From the NCBI GenBank assembly GCA_023159155.1, contig JAJNNX010000074.1, positions 124,001 to 188,000 on the forward strand: a DNA stretch of 64,000 bases. The letters are read 5' to 3'. The stretch is from Ustulina deusta. Lineage: Eukaryota; Ascomycota; Sordariomycetes; Xylariales; Xylariaceae. The position numbers were made by a program, and so were the translations under genes. Shown in pieces: positions 50,486-62,875 of this stretch; the first letter of the stretch is position 1; each line of letters opens with the position of its first letter. Under the pieces are notes generated by a model. The model did no database searches. It saw only the letters and a list, made by a program, of their open reading frames with translations, and was not told the DNA's origin.

Positions 50486-53400
50486 TCATAAGGATGCCAT
50501 AGATAAGCCTTCGCGTTGGCGTAGAAGCGCATCGTGGTCTACCCTGCAGCTGCCGCAATACTCCTCATACCACTGACGCAAATTCTCTATCCTACCCGCT
50601 TCCTTATTTGCGTCATTGTCAGCTCCGTCACCCAGGACCTTTTGCGCGAGCTGAGCCTTAATCGAGTCTGCCTTCGAACCACCCGTCTTTGGTGATGCTT
50701 CCCGGAGCGCCAAACCCACCTGTTCGCATCTAGAGCTCTCGTCCATGAGCCAGTTCTCCCACTCCGACCTTAACACCTCCGTCTCTACACTGTTGACTAG
50801 ACGCATCGCCACCACGAGATCATGGCGGTATGAGCCGAGCTTCTGACGCGTGCGACGCAGCCGCCGGGCTGTCGCGCGACTTGAGCTCCACGGTGATAGG
50901 GATGAACCGGCGTCCTCATGTGGAGCATCGATGCTGCTGCTGTTGGTGATAGCCTGGAATGTAGAGTAGCTAGATTGTACGTTACTACAAGCTCAAACCT
51001 TGGGTATCATAGGAATGTCTTACCAATAGCTGTCTCGCGGCCAAGATGGCTGGATTGATGTGCTCTTGGCCGCTTCGTCCAAATCCGCTAGGTAGATTGC
51101 CTTGCTCATCATGACATTAGGCCCTACGCCGATGCGGTTCATAAAGTTGGCAGCGCGTCGCTCGCTCCACCACGTCGCGCTACCCTGTGATGAGAAGGTG
51201 ATGTTTGTAAGGACACTAAGCCCCAGCAGCAGGATGAGAAGCCGCTGCGCGGTGACTACTTTCCAGAGTTTCCTCAGCCCTGCGAACGTCCATAACATGA
51301 GTGAAGATGCTACACTCTCGGCAAACGACCGGCCCGTCTCGAAAAGCATCGAGCTCAGAGTCCGGGGATTAATGAGCGGCTTTCTTGTGGAATCTGTCTC
51401 GTTTGGGGAGAAAACCACAACTTGCGATTGCAGTCCAACATGTCCATAGACTTGGATCGCTCGCTTCGTTCGGCTATGATGCCCCAATCTGCGTACCTGG
51501 TCTGTGGCTACTTCAGCTAGCTCCTCGGCATCCTGACTGGCATCATCCAGTGCCTGGCGCTCAACTAGTTGTTTCGTTAACGCCGGCGCTTTCGACCAGA
51601 CGACTTTCGTGAATATCGCAAGCTTGCACTTGGACTTGGCAAGATGTGTAATGACAATCTTTGTGACGAGCTTGAATCCTTGCGCGTGCGGGAGGTGCCA
51701 AGGCGTCACTTCGTGTGTGACAACATATGTGACATGGTCACTATAAACTTCGATGATCTGATGATCGGCGATGTCTTCTTCACGCGAACGGCCGAGACGA
51801 TTGCTGTAGGTAACTTTGAATTGGAAATTACGTTGCATCTTCCCAGCGTCGTTTAACTTCCATGGGCCTTGAGCAATCTGCTGCGCTCTCCGCTCGAAAT
51901 ACAGCTTGGGGAATATGAAGCTTTTGTCTCCAAACAAGACATGAAAACAGACTTTGGCGCTAATTTCAAAGGTCCGCTCTGCCACCTTGTTGGGAGTGTC
52001 TTCGGGTTCATAAATTACGGGGCGCGCTGGGAGCTGGACTTTGGGAAACGGCTTGCGGGAGCTCCCTTTTCTTGACTGATATGCAAAGTCGCCCACCCTC
52101 GGGCTGACTGATCTACCAGCAGCAGTCCCGTCATCAATAGGAGTGTGGGCTGAAACCTCCTCCCAGCTTTCGGCACTTGGACTCCTCTGGTCGACGACCC
52201 CTTCTTTCTCCATTTGAATGAGGGCTTTGATGATCTCGGGGACGTCCATTGGCTCTTCGGCCTGCAGATCGTCGATTAGAAGATTGAGACGTGCATGCAA
52301 AAGATCTAAATCCTCGAGGAAGGTTTTTATCGTGATTCGCGTATAACCGATCCCATCAGCGTCTTGACTCAAATGCAAGAAGATGAAATCACAATCTCTG
52401 CCAGGTGCTGCCGTGACCTCTGTAATTGTGTCAAGACTAATCATATACGCCACTATGAGGCCCATTTGATGCCCATAGAAATACATGTTGTCCGAGGTGA
52501 CATAAATCCGCCCGTTGCCGGCCATCTGGGGTATGTTTTGTTTGGCCTCTGAAGTGCTACTCCATGCAGACCGGAAAACTAATACGAGTTTTTCGTCTAG
52601 GGGTACGCTAGGAAAGAGGAGACGGAATTGCGCAGAATTTGTCTTGAGTTCTGTTGGATAGTTTGGCGGAAAAGTTTCTTGGACGGGCTTATCTTTAGAA
52701 TGGATCGCGATCTTCGGGACGCTCATCTTCGCGTCCATACTAACAGCTTTCTTGTGAAGCGAGGTTGCCGAAGAGGTCTTGGCGTCGTCATTGTCTCCTA
52801 GAGTAGTCATCTTAATCGACTGAGAGTTAGGTCCAAAAGGGTCGTCAGAGGAGAGGTCCGTATGGTTGATTCTAGCCGAGTGCTCTTGACCCCAAGCATT
52901 GCTTCCCCAGTAGTTCGCCATGATTGCGGTCGGCAATAATTGGGTGGGATTCGCGGTCAGTGACCTCTCACCACTGTAAGCGACGGCCGTTCTACTAAGT
53001 GCAGTCGCGGCTGGAGGCTTTGCCAACGTAAGAGGCGCCAGACTCCCAGGCCTTGTCTCAGGGCCCACAGGTAACTGTCCATGTTGTGGTTTGACACTAG
53101 CCGCTTGGTTGAGGGCAGGTCCGGAATACCCAGGCAATAAACCATGGCTGGCAGAAATGAGGCTCGCTATGCCTCCAGTCGGGCCTGGCATTGGCATCGC
53201 CATACTGTCGGCACTCGAAGTGAATGTCGCTTTTCGATGAAGATCAAGTTTTTGCATGATCCTTGCCGCATGCTCGCGTCCAGTCTCGCCTTCCTCACGG
53301 GCTAAGGACGTCGCCGAACGTTTCGGAGCCGTCATGTTGACATCAAAACTTGGTCTTGGCACAAGTCCACCGTCTGGTCCTGGTATAGGAAGTGTACCGA

Positions 53401-54802
53401 CTCGCTCTAGGCCGGCGGCTTCATCGACTTGTGTGTCAAACGATTTGGCGGAAAACTCTGGTAGAGATGGAGGCGTAATTGAGAAGGCAGGGTCAACACC
53501 ACCGGGCAGCAATGAGGTGTCTCGACCCACGCTGGCTTCAAAGGCTCGCTTTTTAGCAACCTCGAAGACCTCGAGCCATTCCATGAGCTGTGCCTGTGTT
53601 TCTGTCTGCAGTAGCAACGTTTGGTTTTTTGTCTTGACTTCGAAACAGAACCGGCGTTCTTCTTGGATGGCAGGCTTCGCATTACAAAGCAGGACACCAA
53701 TTTCGTCGCCTTGTAGGACGCCCTGAGGTCCATTGACTAGCCATCCGAAGATGCCATCTCGGCAGTAATACCACCGGCGAATCCAATTTGTCCTTGATGG
53801 TTTGCCGTATATAGTTCGTAGAAACAGCCAGTCCTGTTTCTCCATGACGGCTGCAGACTTCCCTTGACTGAACACATGCATAGAGCCTCTGGAGCCGAGG
53901 AAGGGCACTGTTGACGCACTGTAATCATCAATCTCCCGCGACGGCTTACAGCTTGCCAGCGTGTTCTCTCCGATGTCGCGCCTGGCCGTTTGAAGCTCGC
54001 GTTTGAATACGGACTCAGTCAGCTCCATTTCTTTTGACCACCCCCTCACCCTGTCCATCTCTTGGCCATATTTGGCGAGGCTCCCAGCAGCATCGCGGGA
54101 CTTTTTCATTTCACGCCAGACGTCGGTCGAGATATGCACGAGCAGCTTGTCAAGATTAAAGCGCAGTTGGGGCGCGAAGAAACAAAAGTCCATGGACGCC
54201 TTTAAATAGGCCTTACGCGTCTCATACACGTTGAACGCATCTTCACGCAGAGAGGAGGGTTCTTTGGTTTTGGACTGGCTAACGTAGCGAGCGAGTGTGG
54301 AGTCGAAGGTCTTTTGGGTCTGCTCCAGCGTCCGCTTGGTCTCCTTGAAATTGCGCAAATCGCCTGCAAGAAAGGTGCGAACTGGCTCAACGGACAGAGT
54401 GTCTATCTTCCTCGCGATATTCAAGATCTGTGCCCACCATTCCCTCGACCCGTCGCCAACTCGCTTGAGGGCGAGCGCAGTATAGTCATGGTCGACCGAA
54501 ACGATGCCCGGTGGCGGGACGAGCTTGGAGAGGTAAAGATTGATCGTCTCGTCCAGCCCGAGAATGTCGTGAGTCAACTTGGAAGTCGTCCTGACATAAC
54601 CCTCTAACCAACGCTCGATAGCATCGGCCTGGTCGGCAAAGAAGACAGCAGAGGCACGAAAGGACGGCGAATCGAGCCCAGCTTCATTTAGGGTGACAGG
54701 GATAGAGGGACTCGAGCGTTTGGGGAGGGCGGCAGGAGACGGGAGGGCGGGCGAGGGCGAGGGCGAGGCAGCGGGAGCGGGAGAGGGAGCGATGTCGGAC
54801 AT
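50486..54802 (-). CDS. SIP3/LAM3-type protein: BAR, PH, GRAM and VASt domains with a C-terminal membrane anchor
   Basis: Exon 1 is 51024-54802 and exon 2 is 50486-50969, giving 1420 residues. The 54-bp intron uses the CTAG acceptor at 50970; the nearer CAG acceptor breaks frame. Order: Pro/Ser-rich N-terminus (1-35), BAR-like helical region (about 40-260), PH domain (about 320-420, WLFLRT...WIRRWYYCRDG...EWLEVF), disordered linker, GRAM-like segment (about 700-800, GRIYVTSDNMYFYG), VASt domain (about 940-1110, FEISAKVCFHVLFGDKS...), a membrane segment (about 1180-1203, RLLILLLGLSVLTNITF) and a helical tail. Family knowledge: yeast Sip3/Lam3 and relatives sit in the ER at plasma-membrane contact sites, and the VASt domain moves sterols in this family; the name SIP3 reflects an early report of Snf1 interaction. 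It is divergent from the LysM gene across 937 bp. Confidence 0.88.
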
Positions 54803-55739
54803 GATGGGAGAGAACGGTGGTTCTTGGTGTGAACTGTTCTCGTCGTGCTATGAATTCATTGGTAGAATATCCTGCGGCTGGAATACAGAGGTGGTATAGG
54901 AGAAGCTCGAAGAAGAGGATAACGAAGTACTTAGGCAGACACGGGATGGGAGAAGATGGGAGGTGGCAGCGAAATAGGTAATAAGGCTGGCAACGTCGCC
55001 CGTGTGCCGAAACAGGTTGTCAATCCGCTAACCAAAAATATACCAGACGGAGATGAGGCATGTGGCTGAAGGTCGGGAGCAGCGTCTTTCACGGCGATGA
55101 TGGCGCAGACAAGGGACAAATGGGGGAGGCTTCGGTGCTGTCAATTGGCGCTGAAGGTGCTGCGACTGGCTCTTTTTGTTGTAACGTAGCCGCCTGAGCT
55201 GTATCAACGACCTGCTGGCAACAAGGGAATTCAAGCAAGAGGAAGCAGGCAGTGTGAAGGTAAACCTCTAGGTCAGACCGACGGCAATTTCCCCCCAAAA
55301 AATGACACCAAGATAGACACCATCACAGGCCGCTGACATCAGTGCCAATGTGAGCTTCCAATGGCGTGTTATCTGCAGCAGCCCCTTGACGTATCCACCT
55401 TGGTGGGTCGACGTTAGTACGGACGGGAGTAGATAACTCCGCATATTACTTAATGGTGAACCACAGCGTCTTGCTACCCGAAGTTCATACTCTCAACTGT
55501 GACATCGACTTACCTACCTCCTTGCATCCTGGACTTGCATGTAGCATCATCGACATCGCTTCAGATGCCCCCAATCTTCTAAAACTACAAGTTCGCAAGC
55601 ATAGTTTAGATTAGCTTATCATTATTCCCCTATCCTATTGAATATCTCACATACCCGCAATTAGCCTCATATTTGTGAAGTCGTCATCTACCCTACTGTG
55701 CACACCCTACGCGCGCCTCTTGGAACCTCCATCTTGGCC
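54803..55739. promoter_or_regulatory. Divergent promoter region between the SIP3-type and LysM genes
   Basis: Both start codons face outward from this 937-bp interval, so it must contain both promoters. I see no clear TATA box or other specific site. Short frames here show no protein character. Confidence 0.5.
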
Positions 55740-56664
55740 ATGACCATCGCCAAGCCCAATGCTGCGAGTACTATATCATGTTGCACCTGTGCGACACTGC
55801 TAACCGAAATTCCTCGCCTTACGGAATCTGAGAAGTCTTTTCCGCGTAATCGGGAGGTAGAATGTTGTTCGCGCGCCATCTGCGGTCGCTGTATATATGT
55901 GCGTGATCCTCACCGTCACCATCATCGGTATTGTGAAACTGCTGCAACTGGTCGGGTCAACACTGCATCAGATCTTGGATTGAGATGGTAGTCAAGAACT
56001 TGTGAAGCTAGCAAGCTAACTAGGCTGCACTGGGCAGAATAATCCCCGTTTCAATTCCTACTGCCCATACTGTCAGATATCACAAACCGATGATATCTTA
56101 CCACCTGGTCTGAAAGACGCGCCGTCATACACAGTGTCCACAGGTACCAGTGTGGACTTTAAATGCCCCCCACCACCTTACACACGGTATCCCACAAGCC
56201 GGCAACCGCAAGACTCCCTCAACGAGAAAGCTGCCCCTCAAGACGAGGAGGTAGTTGAAGACACCCTCCATTTTATCAATCATGCACATGATAGCATCAA
56301 TTCGCTCTCGTTGCGATACGGCGTCCCTGCTTCCGCGCTGCGGCGGGCCAACAACATCTCTTCCGATCACTTGATCGTAGGTCGTCGAACAGTGATAATA
56401 CCTGGCCAATATTATAAAGGGGGCGTGAGTTTGTCGCCGAGGCCCATAGAAGGCGAAGAAGAGGAGAAGCGTAAAGCTAAAATTCGACGCTGGATGGTGG
56501 GATGCAAAGTTCACGAGTACGATGTTGCCGTACTATACTTGGAACAGGCCGGCTATGATCTTCAACTAGCGACGGAAACTTTTTTCGCCGATGAGGAATG
56601 GGAGCGAACACATCCCGCCGGGGAAGCTAGGAGAGGAAAGAACCATCATTCAACGCGAAGGTAG
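55740..56664 (+). CDS. Intracellular LysM-domain protein with N-terminal zinc-binding motif
   Basis: Exons 55740-55898 and 56038-56664 are joined by a 139-bp intron (donor GTGCGT, branch GCTAAC, acceptor GGGCAG), giving 261 residues. The N-terminus has ordered cysteine pairs (Cys14/15/17, Cys42/43, Cys48, Cys51 and, after splicing, Cys62 and Cys65 in YCPYC), like a zinc ribbon or RING-type finger; the last pair confirms the join. A Pro-rich stretch (PPPPY) leads to a LysM domain at about 130-176 (INSLSLRYGVPASALRRANN...HLIVGRRTVIIPG). The C-terminal 80 residues hold an acidic-basic switch and a UBA-like helical pattern (YDVAVLYLEQAGYDLQLA). There is no signal peptide, so unlike secreted chitin-binding LysM effectors it is probably cytosolic. 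The function is unknown. The start is the first ATG in frame. Confidence 0.85.
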
Positions 56665-56805
56665 CACCCTCCTGGGGATGCTCTGTGGCCCCCAATGTGA
56701 TTGAGAAGCGCTACGATCCTAAGAAGGTATATAGCCAATATGTCGACTTTGTATAAATAGTACAAGAGGCATCTGTCAGGCTGTTTGCACCTGCTCCAAC
56801 ACGTC

Positions 56806-59800
56806 TTAAAACGCTGACCGGGTTCGCACATCCTAACAGAGGATTAATAATTAAACCCGACAGTGGAATTGATGAAACGGCTTCAGACTCACAGATATTT
56901 TTCTCTCGATCTCTCGAACCGATCGATCCAACTCACCCGCAATCATCTGCTTTTTATCATGAGAAAGGAGGGTAAACCTCTCGCACAAATCACCATCAAT
57001 AACACCTTTGACGGGAGCGTAGTAACTTCGGTAGATTAAGTGGTCTCTCCCAGCAAGCGGTGGATCCTCGGTACGCATATGCAATTCGAGGCTTTGGAAG
57101 AAGTCAACATCCTCGCGGCTGAGGAAAGGCTATTGAAATCGCGAGTTAGGAATGATCACTTATGATAAATGTTTGACTGATTCCTAACCGGGATGGAGTA
57201 AGGCAAAGGGGAGCGGAGATCTTGCGAAAAGGGGAAAATAGGCGATGGCGGAATACTCACTATGAAAACACCGACTGTACCCTGTACACCACTCCAGAGA
57301 AGAACATCTTGACCACCAACAACCAGATTGGCTTTGCTTATGCTGGTCGGGACATCCTGGGCGTAGAAGTGCGTCATAAGGCTAAGACGGTGATTAGAGC
57401 CATGCAGGTACTCTCTAGCATGCTGAAGGTGTGCTCCAACATTGTCCTCATCTGCCTCGTCACTGGCTTTCTGGGGACACCGTACAATCCATATGTTGCC
57501 GAATTTATCGCCCCCTGCCACAGACTCGTAGTCCACCATAGTTGTGCAGTTTGTCCACCGAGGGATAGTGTCATCGGCAAATGGGATCAACTTGTTGCTC
57601 TCATATTTGTAAGCAACGTAAGTAACGCTCTGCTGCACATCGCCGACAATTATACGGCTACCTTGTGTCTGAATAGAAACGATGAGTTGTGAAACCACGT
57701 CGGCTTGAGACTTCCGAAGTAGTTGGCGCAACCCTAAATCATAGGACAGAAGCGTCTTCCCAATACCTGCCAATAAGCGACCTTGAAATTGCGCCAGAGC
57801 CATTGGTGGTTCGTCGACCTTTGTTTTGTGAATGAATTCGATCTCTCTGCCGTTTTCTCGGAACCTGTAAACGTAGATGAAGCCCGCACTAAACTGACGG
57901 GGACTGAGAATCATGTCTTTCCCGGTTCCGACGACTAAAAACACCTCGTTGTCCTGGCTAGCGAAGGAAACAGTCGCTATGCTAACTGCAGCCTCATTAT
58001 CCGTAAGATTTAGGGTTTGTAATACGCGTTTCTCCGTAAGAGGATCCACAACATTGATACAGGATGCCCAACGGCCGCGTCCTTTCGGGTAACCAAAATC
58101 TTCAGGCGGTAACACAGCTGCATCTGCGTTGCCGGCTGGATCAGCCAGCAATTGTTCGCGGAGCTCCGGAGGCAGTGTATTATTGTCAGATTCGATAGTG
58201 TAAAAATATGGTTGATCTGGATGCTTGACAAGACGTTTAGGGGTGTATGTGAGTGGTATGGTGTGCTGTAACACTGTGTCCGTCAATTTATCGACCGAGA
58301 AGATTCTATTCGCGACAACTCAAATTAGCCTGGTTCATGATACCAGATTCAACGGAGGTAGGATGATCAAGGTGGTCAGTAGGAACAATTGGTACAAAAT
58401 TGTCTAAGGCCTCATCGCCAATGGCATAGGATCCCTAATTATCATCATTCCACAGTGGGGTTTAACACGAAACAATTTTACTTACTTCAGATTCTGTGCC
58501 TGAATCCCAACCATACCCTCCTCACATTGTTCGCTGCTGAAATTCCATCCCCATTCTAGATCATTGTAATCTAGAGGGGTCATCATAAATCCTCTTGTGA
58601 TTGGATCGGAATAACCAAGCCATGTTCTTGAGCTCAGTGCTAACACGCAAGTCCGGCCTTGAACAGCAACTTGAAAAAGACGCACTGACTTTGGCCCAAG
58701 GAATTTTTGGCGAGTATCTGTGAGCTCGCCAGTAACTTCGTCTAGGACGGTCCTTAGATAAACACCAGAGTGGAGTCCTATGTGAAGATACAAGGTACGG
58801 CCACCAGAGGAAGAATCTTCCATAGACATTATGGATAACGAAGATGGCGCAGCAGTCAATGCTTGTATAGACTTATTCTCCAGTGTAGATTCAGGGTCCA
58901 AACTGAGAACGCGAACTGTGCAATCATCGCATCCAACGGCGAGAAAGGAACTTCGCAGACGACCTTCTGGAACATCACCTAAGCTGAGGCAGGTAACGGT
59001 TCCGAACATCTCTTTCTTTTCGTCGTACTCAGCGAGTGAGCCATCAGCGTCCATCTCAAAATATACAATCTCTCCAGAACTTAGGGCAACTGCAACTTGT
59101 CGGGCGTTGGTAGACGCCGCGACGATGGACCGATGTTGTGGCGCAGGCCACTCGTTAATCTGACCATTGATGATATGTCGAATGCCTTTGGGATGTACTT
59201 GAAGGAGGCCATCTTCACCAAGCTGCTGCACTGCAAGAGTTGGTACAGACGTAAGAAAACCAGTGTCCGATACTTCTTCCACCGTTTCCCCAATGCTCAA
59301 AACCAAAGTTCCATTGCTGAAGGAAAGAATGATGTACGCATCATACTGGTCATCGCGGCGTAGTTTTGTCGTCCAAACAGCGGATGGAATGCCTGGTAAA
59401 TCTGAAGCCACAATTTCATTTACCTGAAGGCCATGCTTCAAAGTTCTGAAAGTGCTCCTCGCACCATTACCGCAGATTGCGTAGATTTGAGGCGCATCGT
59501 CCTCAGTGAGATTTGACACCTTGCAGTCAACGAGCGGATTCATGGAGTCAATACTCTCCACCAAACTCAGATTTTCAGCTGGTCTTGGATAGAAATATGC
59601 TGGTGTATATGGAGCCTGCGGATCTGTTGGGTAGTCATCGCTCGAAAATTCGACTTCGTCGTCATCATCGCCTAGTTTTTCAAATTGGTAAAAATGATGG
59701 TTGCCGAACTCGCTGGCAACAAACAGAAAGCCACTCTTGAGGATGCAGAGACTATTTAGATATCAGGTGTTAGTAATTGCTGTATAGTGTAAAATAAGAC

Positions 59801-61125
59801 AGAATGCGGACAGTTCAGGTAGCACGTGGTAGCTACAGGAGCAGAAAACCGTCGATCAGGGAATCCTTGTTCCCAAACACGACAGAAGGGGGTGGAGTGA
59901 CTCTAGAATCTCACCTTGTCGATACCGGTACAGTATCGAAATATTTAATTTTCAGCCTTCGAACCTCTCCAGTTGCCTTACCATCTTCGTCCTCGGTCAT
60001 TTCGATGTTAACCTTGAATAGGTCACCATCCTCTGTCTGGAGGAGAAAAAAGAAGGCACCCACGTTGCCCTTGAGTTTATGCATAACCCCAGAGACAATC
60101 GTACGCTTGCGTTGAGGATCTTCGGTGGCGCCCTTTCTTCTTGGAATTGGAACGCGAAAGGCGTCCTGATTCGAGTGTCGGTATGTAATATTCTCCTCGC
60201 CGCATACCAGCACACCACTCGGGCCATCATTACCGCCTGGTACCTGAAAGAGTATGGAGGCTGTAGGGTCAACTGCTTCATGCCATCTCCTGACAACATG
60301 ATTCAAGCCGAGATCGAGCTCATAGTAAACAAGTTGTGTCTCGACTTCCTCGAGAGCTTGGCCAGACGGGTCTTGGTCTACTTCCGACGTATCAACTTCA
60401 AGAGCCGCGAATACGGGATTCGCATAGCCAACATCCAGTGCAACCAGCGCGAGCACAACAGTACCCGGTTTGTGAGCCTCCAGCGGTGAGGAGATGGTAA
60501 GCTCTGCCTGCGCATTTCTGTTGAGGACGTAGACTAGTTTGGTCTTCTCCGTAGCGGCGATCAGACATGCTCGTCCTTTGGGATCACAGGCAAGATATTG
60601 ACCAGGGATAACTCGACGGACACCAGATTTCCCAAACGTTTCCAATTTCTGTTGCTGAAACCGGTTTTGCTGTGGGATATATTCAACGATGGCAATCCGG
60701 CCGGAGTCGGTAGCCAGTATTATGTAGTCTATCCAGCACGATGTTAGCGATGAGCGCCATGTTCTGTTCAGGCAGCGCAGGAACCCGCACCATGTCTCAA
60801 GATCCCACCGACGAAGGTTCTAAAAACGCAGCTTTGAATCATTATGTGCAGCTTAAGAGAAGGGCGATCGTGCGAGCTTACCTTTATTGCTTCCCGCCAA
60901 GCGAAAAGTGGCAATGGATCTGATGATGCCAAACACCTCATGCGACAGGAGCGTTGTTACCTTGCCCTGGGATGGGTCAGGTCGCATCAAAGCAAGCCGC
61001 GAGCCAGAAGCGGCGACAACCTGTTGCTCTCTGGTGCCGGAGAATTGGCCCAAGATGGCCTGGGTGATGGAGGTGGGCGGTTGGATGGTGAGCGAGTACA
61101 GGAACATGTTCGACGTGGTGGCCAT
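56806..61125 (-). CDS. rse1: Pre-mRNA-splicing factor RSE1 (SF3B3/SAP130), six exons
   Basis: Exons in order of translation are 60882-61125, 59915-60728, 58486-59751, 57261-58305, 56893-57129 and 56806-56832, giving 1210 residues, the normal length for this family. Family knowledge: RSE1/SF3B3 is the large beta-propeller scaffold of the SF3b complex in U2 snRNP, acting in the nucleus in branch-site recognition; it is related to DDB1 and CPSF160. Seen: the conserved start [11 protein letters not shown], the segment [18 protein letters not shown] across an exon join, and the C-terminal CPSF_A-type region with [11 protein letters not shown] and [15 protein letters not shown]. Every join restores conserved text. 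The last exon encodes only eight residues (DVRTRSAF). Its stop lies 141 bp from the end of the convergent LysM gene. A DDB1 or CPSF1 paralogue is less likely because of these SF3B3-type segments. Confidence 0.95.
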
Positions 61126-62150
61126 GTTTCCAGATGGTGCGCAGAAAGCCTGCGCGGCTGTCCTCTACGGAAGGGCCTCCTTGAAATGCGCGTAGACTTG
61201 TTGGTGATGGTGGGTTCAAGATTGTGGTGTCATGGATGTTTTGTAATGGAAATCTAGAGCTTCCGAGTTTTTCGGGTTTTCTGCCAGCCTCGCTCGCATT
61301 GGAGCTGTCAGGAGCTGTCTAAGCTTTGAAAGTGGCTGGAGCTTAGGCGGTCTCCGCTCTGCCCTGCGCCTGGCCAATGCGTGTTGAAGCGGAACAAACA
61401 ATTTCCTTTCCATCACAGCCACATCAGGGCCTTTAATCGGGACCCTTAATCCCCACTGCCTCGAAGGACCCTCAGCAGCCAACTCTTATCTACCACTGAG
61501 TGGCTGCGCAGCCAATTATATTTATTCTACCATAGGTACTATAAACCCTGGGAGTTTGGAGTTGTACAGAAAACAGGGACCGGCCAAATCACCAGCTTGT
61601 GACTTGACCCTTTGACTGTTAACATCTGTTGGCCGATACAGTCGTCCTTTCATTGCTTAGCTTGACGGGTCCTGAAGAGGCGACCGAACTGATGGGCGGT
61701 TGTTAACAACATTCTTAAGCTCGGCAACAGCTTTGGATATTAGACAGTAATTTTCGTGCCAATCTGAACCAGTACATTCGTCTCGTACAAGACCTTTTAA
61801 TCCTCAACTTTTGCTTGACAATAATCATTTTTATGTGCAACGATTCCCTCAGCAAAAGTGCCCATTTAAACTATCAGCTTAAATCTTAATTGCTAACATG
61901 ACGCCCAAAACAAAATAGCAAAATTCAAATTTTAGCAACGTTTGTTTATTTCAAGCCAAAAGAAAGTAAGTGTCGCGTCTTAGTCGGCAATAAAAATAGT
62001 AAATATATTACCATCGATCCGGGTGTTTTCCAGAGGATGATCGACCCTTCCTTCGCACCAGTATTCCTGAGATACCGTCACCCTTTCCTCCGGGGATTGG
62101 AATGAGGGTCCAATCTCTCAAGATCTACCTACTTACCGGACACCAAGTCT
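61126..62150. other. Upstream region of RSE1, no gene seen
   Basis: This interval contains the promoter of the minus-strand RSE1 gene. There are no supportable coding sequences; composition becomes AT-richer around 61,780-61,960. Confidence 0.55.
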
Positions 62151-62199
62151 TCCAAGTTCTCTCGTGCTGCGAAGAGCAACCCGCCCAGAGTCAAAAACA

Positions 62200-62690
62200 T
62201 CCAGCACCGTACACAGATCAACCATTTGGACCCCAAAAGAAACTGGACTGTATACGCAGAATATTCACGTGGTCACACATCTGCTCGTCAACTCCCCGGT
62301 ATTCGACAAATTTACCGAGTTTCCCTAGCAGGCGCCATACTTCGAGGCCGAAACGACCGCGTACGAGTGGATTGACGGCCAAGGAATCGGATCGGAGTTC
62401 TTCGGCCACATCACAGACGCCGGGCGATGCATCGGCTTCGTCGTGGAAAATGTTGGACGGCGCCAGAACAGCGGAACCCGCAAACCAATCAGCTTGCCAG
62501 AGCGTCCTCGCGAGGCCGCATTCTTTGGGCATCATACACGGCGACATCAACAAATCCAACTCCCTCATGCGCGACGGAAAGGCGGTCCTCGTCGACTTTT
62601 GCGGCGAAGAGGAGGAGTTTCAGTCCGAGTTTCAACGTGCGGAGCACTCGTCGAGTGACGCTTCGCGCAGAGGCGGGGTGGGAAAAGTCC
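62200..62690 (+). pseudogene. Decayed kinase-like (aminoglycoside phosphotransferase-type fold) gene
   Basis: Different forward frames carry successive pieces of a protein-kinase-like fungal family: QINHLDPKRNWTVYAE, then VVTHLLVNSPVFDKFTEF, then FEAETTAYEWIDGQGIG and GRCIGFVVENVG, and finally the catalytic-loop-like LGIIHGDINKSN with VLVDFC. The pieces are broken by frame changes near 62258 and 62456-62464 and an in-frame TAG at 62326-62328. The HGDIN motif is the kinase HxDxxxxN loop, and VDF replaces the usual DFG/DFE. A CTAGCAG string at 62325-62331 could be a splice acceptor, so some breaks might be introns, but the shift within the conserved block at 62460 is hard to explain that way. 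Confidence 0.6.
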
Positions 62691-62875
62691 CTTGCTGGCC
62701 GATGCCGCCAATCTCACGCTAAACCCAATTTGTACATTACAGTACTAGGTACCTAAGGTATAACTATCCAATCGTGCGACTTTAATATCATCTTTAGATA
62801 GAGCTCAACTTTTTGTCGTGCCTGGGGGGGTTTACAGCTCCCAATTGCACCCTTTGTTCGAAATTCACACTTACG

